In this document: positions 58,690 to 64,000 of the stretch, one piece after another | Position numbering within the stretch: the first letter of the stretch is position 1 | Layout of the letters: each line of letters begins with the position of its first letter | Program-made: the position numbers and the translations under genes | Notes under the pieces: generated by a model | Database searches by the model: none | The model's input: the letters and a program-made list of their open reading frames with translations, nothing else | Told to the model about the DNA's origin: nothing | Assembly (NCBI GenBank): GCA_017744605.1 | Contig: JAGIAZ010000016.1 | Location: 1 to 64,000, forward strand | Origin: Sphingobium sp. | GTDB lineage: Bacteria > Pseudomonadota > Alphaproteobacteria > Sphingomonadales > Sphingomonadaceae | Reading direction: 5' to 3' | Length of the DNA stretch: 64,000 nucleotides

Positions 58690-59868
58690 ATGACGCAGCT
58701 TCACGCCCATAGCGCCCGCGTGCCCGCCGATCCGGGCAAGACGCGTTTCGCCTTCGCGGTCCATGCGACCGACGGCAAGGCGCGCACGGGCGAGATCGCC
58801 ATGATGCGCGGGACGATCCGCACGCCGGCCTTCATGCCGGTCGGCACCGCCGCGACGGTGAAGGCCATGCGCGCGTCCGAGGTGCGGGCGAGCGGCGCCG
58901 ACATCATTCTGGGCAACACCTATCATCTCATGCTGCGCCCCGGCGCGGAGCGTGTCGCGGCGCTCGGCGGCGTGCACAAGCTCAGCGGCTGGGAGCGGCC
59001 GATGCTGACCGACAGCGGCGGCTATCAGGTGATGAGCCTCTCCAAGCTCGCCAAGGTGACCGAGAACGGCGTCAGCTTCGCCAGCCATCTCGACGGATCG
59101 AAACATATGCTCTCCCCCGAGCGGTCGATAGAGATCCAGCGGCTGCTGGGCTCGGACATCGTGATGTGCTTCGACGAGCTGGTGCCGACCACGACGACGC
59201 GCGAGGAGCAGGCGCGCGCCATGGAGCGGTCGATGCGCTGGGCGGCGCGTTCGCGGGCGGGTTTCGACGCGGGCGGCGAGCATGCGCAGCGCGCCACCCT
59301 GTTCGGCATCCAGCAGGGCGCGCTCGACGCCGAGTTGCGCAAGCAGAGCGCGCAGGCGCTGACCGACATCGGCTTCGACGGCTATGCGGTGGGGGGCCTG
59401 GCGGTCGGCGAGGGACAGGAGGCGATGTTCGAATGCCTCGACCATTGCGTCGACCATCTGCCTGCCGACAGGCCGCGCTATCTGATGGGCGTCGGCAAGC
59501 CGGACGACATCGTCGGCGCGGTCGAACGCGGCATCGACATGTTCGATTGCGTGCTGCCGACCAGGTCCGGCCGCAATGGCCAGGCCTTCACCTGGGCCGG
59601 GCCGCTCAACATCCGCAATGCCCGCTTCGCCGAGGATCTGGCCCCGCTCGACCCGCGCTGCGCCTGCCCGGTCTGCAGCGATTATAGCCGCGCCTATCTC
59701 CATCATCTGGTAAGGGCCGGCGAAATGCTCGGCGCCATGCTGATGACGCAGCACAATCTCTGGTTCTACCAGCAGTTGATGGCGGGATTGCGGGAAGCGA
59801 TATCGAACGGACGGCTCAGCGACTTCGCCAGCCGCTTCCGGACGGATTATGCGAGCAAGGCGTTCTAG
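58690..59868 (+). CDS. tgt: Queuine tRNA-ribosyltransferase (TGT)
   Basis: A 392-residue enzyme that exchanges guanine 34 of certain tRNAs for preQ1 on the way to queuosine. The TIM barrel carries [12 protein letters not shown] and [35 protein letters not shown] contains the second catalytic region, and the zinc site is [17 protein letters not shown]. The next gene (YdeI-like) follows after nine bases. The transporter for queuosine precursors is at 37569 in this window. Confidence 0.96.
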   Translation: MTQLHAHSARVPADPGKTRFAFAVHATDGKARTGEIAMMRGTIRTPAFMPVGTAATVKAMRASEVRASGADIILGNTYHLMLRPGAERVAALGGVHKLSGWERPMLTDSGGYQVMSLSKLAKVTENGVSFASHLDGSKHMLSPERSIEIQRLLGSDIVMCFDELVPTTTTREEQARAMERSMRWAARSRAGFDAGGEHAQRATLFGIQQGALDAELRKQSAQALTDIGFDGYAVGGLAVGEGQEAMFECLDHCVDHLPADRPRYLMGVGKPDDIVGAVERGIDMFDCVLPTRSGRNGQAFTWAGPLNIRNARFAEDLAPLDPRCACPVCSDYSRAYLHHLVRAGEMLGAMLMTQHNLWFYQQLMAGLREAISNGRLSDFASRFRTDYASKAF

Positions 59869-59877
59869 GAGGCGTGG

Positions 59878-60162
59878 ATGAGCGACGATTTCCTCCAGGG
59901 CACGGTGCACGAGGCGGCGGACGATATGCGCGCCGCCATCGCTGCCGACCCGGCTGTGCTCGGCCTGTGGCAAAGCCTGACACCGCTCGGCCGCAACGAG
60001 TTCATCTGCTGGGTGGAGGACGCCAAGCAGTCCAAGACCCGCGAGAAGCGCATTCGCCGCACCATCGAGGACATGCAGGAGGGCAAGCGCCGCCCCTGCT
60101 GCTGGCCGGGCTGCATCCACCGCACCGACAAGGCGCGGAGCCCTCGCAGCAATGGGCGATGA
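59878..60162 (+). CDS. YdeI/OmpD-associated family protein
   Basis: A 94-residue protein matching the YdeI/OmpD-associated domain: SLTPLGRNEFICWVEDAKQS, then TREKRIRRTIEDMQEGKRR and PCCWPGCIHR. The conserved WVExAK and RIxRTIE residues are clear; the Cys-rich end could bind metal. Members were linked to bacteriocin protection or cell-surface changes without a mechanism. It starts nine bases after tgt. Confidence 0.85.
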   Translation: MSDDFLQGTVHEAADDMRAAIAADPAVLGLWQSLTPLGRNEFICWVEDAKQSKTREKRIRRTIEDMQEGKRRPCCWPGCIHRTDKARSPRSNGR

Positions 60163-60190
60163 TCGACCGGAAGCAGTCCAAGGCACAGGC

Positions 60191-60574
60191 ATGACCGAAC
60201 GCAATCTGACGACAGAAGCCGCCAACAAGCAGATCGTGCTCGACATGTGGTATCATGTGATCTGCCGGCGCGATCTCGCCGCCGCGCCGCGCTATATCGC
60301 GCAGGATTATATCCAGCACAGCCCGAGTACCGGTCAGGGCCTCGCCGCGCTGATCGATTTCCTGAAAGCCGAGCTGGGCGGCGGCGAACCGCGCGAGGCG
60401 GCGATGACGCCGTTCGAGCTCGTGATGGCCGAGGGCGACCTCGTCCAGCTGATGTTCAAGCGGCCGATCCCAGATCCGCACAGACCTGGCGAGACGGCCC
60501 ATGTCTGGTGGCACGACAGCTATCGCGTGAAGGACGGCCTGATCGTCGAGCATTGGGACAGCGCGATCCAATGA
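60191..60574 (+). CDS. SnoaL-like polyketide cyclase family protein
   Basis: A 127-residue protein of the SnoaL/NTF2-like fold. ANKQIVLDMWYHVICRRDL, YIAQDYIQHSPSTGQGLAAL and the C-terminal WHDSYRVKDGLIVEHWD are typical of the predicted aldol-condensation subgroup. It would be a small soluble enzyme, substrate unknown. The stop overlaps the glnE start by four bases. An ATG at 60152 is in frame but overlaps the previous gene. Confidence 0.85.
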   Translation: MTERNLTTEAANKQIVLDMWYHVICRRDLAAAPRYIAQDYIQHSPSTGQGLAALIDFLKAELGGGEPREAAMTPFELVMAEGDLVQLMFKRPIPDPHRPGETAHVWWHDSYRVKDGLIVEHWDSAIQ

Positions 60575-63258
60575 CCGACGCAGCGGCAGAAGCGCTCGCC
60601 CGCGCCCGCGCCCATTCGCCGTTCCTGGCGCGGCAGATGGACGTGTTTCCCGACATTGTGGCGCAGCTCGCGGCGGGCGATTTCGAGGTGGCCTGGGTGA
60701 GCGCGCTGACGCTGGCGGAGGATGCATCGGCGGATAGGCGGTTGCGGCGCAGGCGGAGCGCGGCGGCGCTGGTGGCGGCGGTGGCGGACCTCGCACGCGC
60801 GTGGGACTTCGACCGCGTCACGCGCCGCCTCTCCGACTTTGCCGATATGAGCGTGGATGCGGCGCTGAGCGCAGCCTTCGCCGAGCGCTATCCGGACGAT
60901 GGGCCGCGCGGCATCGCCGTGATCGCGCTCGGCAAGCACGGCAGCCAGGAGCTCAACTACTCCTCCGACATCGATCCGATCCTGCTCTACGACCCGGACA
61001 CCATCCCGCGCCGGGCGCGCGAGGAACCGGACGAGGCGGCGCTGCGGCTGGCCAAGAGGATGGTCCAGCTGCTCTCCGAACGGACGGCCGACGGCTATGT
61101 GTTCCGCGTCGACCTACGGCTGCGGCCGACCCCCGAAGCGACGCCGATCATCCTGCCGGTCGATGCCGCGATCGGCTATTATGAGAGCGCGGCGGTCGGC
61201 TGGGAGCAAGCAGCCTTCATCCGCGCGCGCGCCAGCGCGGGCGATATGACGCTCGGGCATGAATTCCTGGCCGCGATCCGGCCGTTCGTCTGGCGGCGCA
61301 GCCTCGATTTCGGGGCGATCCGGGCGATCAGCGACGTCTCGCGCAAGATCCGCGCCCATTATGGGAGCGGCCAGCGTTTCGGGCCGGGCTATGACCTGAA
61401 ACGCGGGCGCGGCGGTATCCGCGAGATCGAATTCTACGCGCAGGCGCACCAGCTGATCCACGGCGGGCGCGACCCGGCGCTGCGGCAGGGCGCGACGCGC
61501 GAGGCGCTGAGCGCGCTCAGCGCGGCGGGCATCATCCGCCCCGAGGTCACGGCGCGGCTGGATGAGGCCTATGTGATGCTGCGCACGGTCGAACATCGCC
61601 TCCAGATGGTCGACGACCGGCAGACGCATGAGCTGCCCAGGCCCGCCGAAGCGATGGACAATGTCGCGCAGCTCCATGGTCTGGCGGACGGCACGGCGCT
61701 CCTGCAGTCGCTCCATCCGCACGTCGAGGCGGTCGGCCTGCAGTTCGACGAACTGGTCGGCGAGGATGAGGAGACCGCCGAGCGCATGCCCGAAGGCGAC
61801 GCGCTGGCGGATTGGCTGGCGGCGCAAGGCGTGACCGACATCGAGCCCTTCATGGCGCGGATCGCGCGCTGGCGCGACGGGAGCCTGCGCGCGCTCAAAA
61901 GTGCCCCGGCACGCGAGGCGCTGGAGGAATTGCTGCCCGGCCTCATTCGCCAGATCGCCCAGGCGCCGGCGCCCATCATGGCGATCAACCGCCTCGACGA
62001 TGTGATTGCCGGCCTGCCATCGGCGGTGAACCTGCTGCGGCTGCTGGTCGCGCGCCCGGCGCTGGCGCAGACCCTGGTGCTGATCCTGGCCCACGCCCCG
62101 ACACTGTCCGCCGCGCTGGCCCGCCATCCGGCGCTGTTCGACGGGCTCATCGACCAGAGCGCGCTCGACCTGCCGCCCAGCGTGCCCGATCTCGTCGCGG
62201 ACATGCGGCGGCGCGACACCAGCCGCGATTTCCAGGAAGTGCTCGACCATGTCCGCCGGGCTGTCGGGGAGCGCCGCTTCGCGCTGGGCGTGCAGCTGGT
62301 CCAGAGCGAGAGCGATCCGATCGAGGTCGGCAAGGGCTATGCGCGGGTCGCCGAGGCGGCGGTCGACGTGCTCGCTCATGCCGCCATATCCGAATTCGAG
62401 GCGGCGCATGGCAAGGTCCCCGGCGGCGATCTCGTCATCCTCGCACTCGGGCGCTTCGGCGGCGGGCTGCTGACGCACGCGTCCGATCTCGACCTCATCT
62501 TCCTTTTTACCGGCGATTTCCACGCCGAGTCCGATGGCCCTCGCCCGCTCGGCGCGACGCTGTATTTCAACCGTCTGGCCACGCGCGTCATCAATGCGCT
62601 CTCGGTCCAGACGGCCGCCGGCGCGCTCTACGAGGTGGACACGCGCCTGCGCCCCTCCGGCACGCAGGGACCGCTGGCGGTCAGCTTCGAGAGCTTCGCG
62701 CGCTACCAGGCGGAAGCGGCGTGGACGTGGGAGCATCTCGCCCTCAACCGGGCGCGGGTCGTGTTCGGGCCAGCGAAAGCCCGCGCCGAGCTGGAGGGCA
62801 TCATCGCAAAAACGCTGCGCGCCGAACGCGATGCCGGCGAACTGATACGCGGCGCGGTCAAGATGCGGGCCGACATCGCCACGCACAAGCCGCCGGCCGG
62901 GCCGCTCGACGTGAAGCTCGTCCCGGGCGGGCTCGTCGACCTCGAATTCCTGATCCATGTGACCCAACTGACGCGCCGCACCGGCTTCGCGCCCGATCTC
63001 GCAACCGCGCTCGATCAGCTTGTCGCCCAAGGCCTGATCGACCCGGCGCTGCGCCCCGCGGCGGATCTGCTCACCCGCTATCTTGTCGTCTCGCGCCTCG
63101 TCACGCCGGGCTCCACCGAGCCGCCCGAGGAGAGCCGCTGGCTGGTCGCCAAGAGCTGCGGCGCGACGGACTGGACCGAGCTGCTTGCCCGAATCGAGAC
63201 GGCACGGCAGAGCATTTCGGCAGGCTGGAATGAAATCGTGGCAGGCACACGGGACTAG
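60571..63258 (+). CDS. glnE: Bifunctional glutamine synthetase adenylyltransferase/deadenylase
   Basis: An 895-residue enzyme that adenylylates glutamine synthetase when nitrogen is plentiful and removes the AMP when it is scarce. It has two nucleotidyltransferase domains: the N-terminal deadenylase with GKHGSQELNYSSDIDPILLY and the C-terminal adenylylase with GRFGGGLLTHASDLDLIFLF, each holding the paired Asp residues. A central PII-sensing region (KRGRGGIREIEFYAQAHQL) is present. The ATG overlaps the SnoaL-like stop (ATGA). The stop TAG lies in the CTAG end of element A copy 5. Confidence 0.96.
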   Translation: MTDAAAEALARARAHSPFLARQMDVFPDIVAQLAAGDFEVAWVSALTLAEDASADRRLRRRRSAAALVAAVADLARAWDFDRVTRRLSDFADMSVDAALSAAFAERYPDDGPRGIAVIALGKHGSQELNYSSDIDPILLYDPDTIPRRAREEPDEAALRLAKRMVQLLSERTADGYVFRVDLRLRPTPEATPIILPVDAAIGYYESAAVGWEQAAFIRARASAGDMTLGHEFLAAIRPFVWRRSLDFGAIRAISDVSRKIRAHYGSGQRFGPGYDLKRGRGGIREIEFYAQAHQLIHGGRDPALRQGATREALSALSAAGIIRPEVTARLDEAYVMLRTVEHRLQMVDDRQTHELPRPAEAMDNVAQLHGLADGTALLQSLHPHVEAVGLQFDELVGEDEETAERMPEGDALADWLAAQGVTDIEPFMARIARWRDGSLRALKSAPAREALEELLPGLIRQIAQAPAPIMAINRLDDVIAGLPSAVNLLRLLVARPALAQTLVLILAHAPTLSAALARHPALFDGLIDQSALDLPPSVPDLVADMRRRDTSRDFQEVLDHVRRAVGERRFALGVQLVQSESDPIEVGKGYARVAEAAVDVLAHAAISEFEAAHGKVPGGDLVILALGRFGGGLLTHASDLDLIFLFTGDFHAESDGPRPLGATLYFNRLATRVINALSVQTAAGALYEVDTRLRPSGTQGPLAVSFESFARYQAEAAWTWEHLALNRARVVFGPAKARAELEGIIAKTLRAERDAGELIRGAVKMRADIATHKPPAGPLDVKLVPGGLVDLEFLIHVTQLTRRTGFAPDLATALDQLVAQGLIDPALRPAADLLTRYLVVSRLVTPGSTEPPEESRWLVAKSCGATDWTELLARIETARQSISAGWNEIVAGTRD

Positions 63259-63284
63259 AGGCTGATCCGTTCACATTAGCCCCT

Positions 63285-63378
63285 CGTCATTGCGAGGCCG
63301 GCTTGAGCCGGGCGAAGCAATCCAGGGACGGATAAGACCGGCCTGGATTGCCGCGCGACTGCGTCGCTCGCAATGACG
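63285..63378. repeat. Element A copy 5, both ends preserved
   Basis: Core of 94 bp. Here both outer ends are visible: CTAGAGGCTGATCC from 63255 and GTCGTCTAG to 63405, so the full element spans about 151 bp. The left CTAG overlaps the glnE stop codon (TAG at 63256-63258). It lies between glnE and bcp. Confidence 0.9.
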
Positions 63379-63487
63379 ATTCAGCTCTGCTGAATTGTCG
63401 TCTAGGGTGCCACTATGCGGGGTTGTGTTCACACGCCCTCGGCTCCTGCCTCGGCAGGAGCACCGGCTTGATGCGAAGGAGGAATAT

Positions 63488-63952
63488 ATGCTCGGCGAAG
63501 GCGACAATCTGCCCGATGTGACGCTCAAGGGCGCGGACGGCGAAGCGCTCAAGCTCTCGGCCTATCGCGGCAAGCCGGTGGTGGTCTATTTCTATCCCAA
63601 GGCCGACACGCCGGGCTGCACCACGGAGGCGATCGACTTCACCGGCCTCATCGACGGCTTCGGCGCGCTGGGGGTTCCCGTCATCGCCATCTCCAAGGAC
63701 CCGATCCGCAAGCTCAATCGCTTCGCCGAGAAGCACGGGCTTGCCGTCACATTGGCCTCCGACGAGGATGGCAGCGTGTGCGAGGCGTTCGGCACCTGGA
63801 TCGAGAAGAGCCTCTATGGCCGCAAATATATGGGCATCGCCCGCGCGACCTTCCTCGCCGACGCCAAGGGCACGATCGTCAAGGTCTGGCCCGCGGTGAA
63901 GGTGAAGGGCCATGCGCAGGAGGTGCTCGAGGCGGTGAAGGGGCTGGGTTGA
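63488..63952 (+). CDS. bcp: Peroxiredoxin, Bcp/PrxQ family
   Basis: A 154-residue thiol peroxidase that reduces hydroperoxides. The active site is YPKADTPGCTTEAIDF with the peroxidatic Cys at 44. The position five residues on, Cys in E. coli Bcp, is Ile 49 here, so the classical resolving Cys is absent; the only other Cys is 98 in SVCEAFGTW, which could resolve as in some PrxQ enzymes. AAGGAGG precedes the ATG; the in-frame upstream stretch to 63395 overlaps element A. Confidence 0.93.
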   Translation: MLGEGDNLPDVTLKGADGEALKLSAYRGKPVVVYFYPKADTPGCTTEAIDFTGLIDGFGALGVPVIAISKDPIRKLNRFAEKHGLAVTLASDEDGSVCEAFGTWIEKSLYGRKYMGIARATFLADAKGTIVKVWPAVKVKGHAQEVLEAVKGLG

Positions 63953-63978
63953 GAGGGCGGCCCGGGAAAACCACGCCG

Positions 63979-64000
63979 TTCGTGTCGAGCGAAGTCGAGA
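63979..64000. repeat. Start of another palindromic repeat, cut by the window end
   Basis: CGTTCGTGTCGAGCGAAGTC and the following bases include TGTCGAGCGAAGTCGAGA, half of a palindrome of a kind common between genes in this group. The other half lies outside the window. Confidence 0.35.

Noticed and set aside
61114-63030. 638-codon open frame antisense to glnE
   Set aside because: Shadow of GlnE; Arg/Ala/Gln-rich, no start signal.

Overview
The window reads as chromosomal DNA from an alphaproteobacterium of the order Sphingomonadales. It is GC-rich. The evidence is the yebC-ruvC-ruvA-ruvB-ybgC-tolQRAB-pal order, a fused gallate dioxygenase very like the Sphingobium-type enzyme, large TonB-dependent receptors beside 2-oxoglutarate/Fe(II) oxygenases, and REP-like palindromes between genes. 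I see no prophage, complete insertion sequence, CRISPR array, rRNA or tRNA.

Layout. 1-5.7 kb: 3' end of yebC, a decayed small membrane-protein gene, a fatty acid desaturase, and ruvC, ruvA and ruvB, with a DUF486 gene and a MarR regulator (with operator) placed on the opposite strand between ruvC and ruvA. 5.8-10.4 kb: complete tol-pal envelope operon. 10.4-12.3 kb: SPFH membrane protein, ribbon-helix-helix protein and zinc-ribbon protein. 12.3-18 kb: M16 peptidase and clpB, divergent. 18-28.1 kb: two TonB-dependent receptor genes in tandem with two different 2OG-Fe(II) oxygenases and the remains of a duplicated copy of this block. 28.1-31.7 kb: M23 peptidase and xseA, divergent from purD with overlapping start codons. 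31.9-39.8 kb: CNNM/CorC-type protein, the coupled run yggT-DUF167-folD-NTF2-like-marC, a queuosine-precursor transporter with argB, and nupC. 40-46.7 kb: a frameshifted MFS gene, a secreted Cys-repeat protein, 3-hydroxyacyl-CoA dehydrogenase, DUF1176, gallate dioxygenase with a second LigB-family dioxygenase, and a fragment of a transporter. 46.8-51.3 kb: small conserved genes (2'-5' RNA ligase-like, DUF3175, PhnA, dodecin) and an AbrB/Doc toxin-antitoxin pair. 51.4-58.5 kb: thiC under a TPP riboswitch, DUF6152 pair, MipA/OmpV protein, HD-GYP protein. 58.7-64 kb: tgt, YdeI-like, SnoaL-like, glnE and a Bcp peroxiredoxin.

The most informative unannotated structure is in the repeats and remnants. 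Element A (core 93-94 bp, about 150 bp with ends, five copies) ends in CTAG, and in three copies that CTAG carries the stop codon of the adjacent gene. Element B (84 and 161 bp) has terminal inverted repeats and 8-bp target duplications at both copies; one insertion splits an older palindromic repeat. ThiC carries an in-frame insertion that contains a perfect palindrome. The TonB receptor block shows a tandem duplication whose junction still holds the tail of an M23 peptidase gene next to the tail of a 2OG oxygenase gene, and the two receptors keep a nearly identical 38-bp block upstream.

Functionally, most genes are core: recombination (RuvABC, ExoVII), envelope integrity (Tol-Pal), protein quality control (ClpB, SPFH, M16), one-carbon, purine, arginine and thiamine synthesis, queuosine salvage and nitrogen control (GlnE). 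The accessory parts concern nutrient uptake (TonB receptors) and aromatic acid breakdown (gallate).
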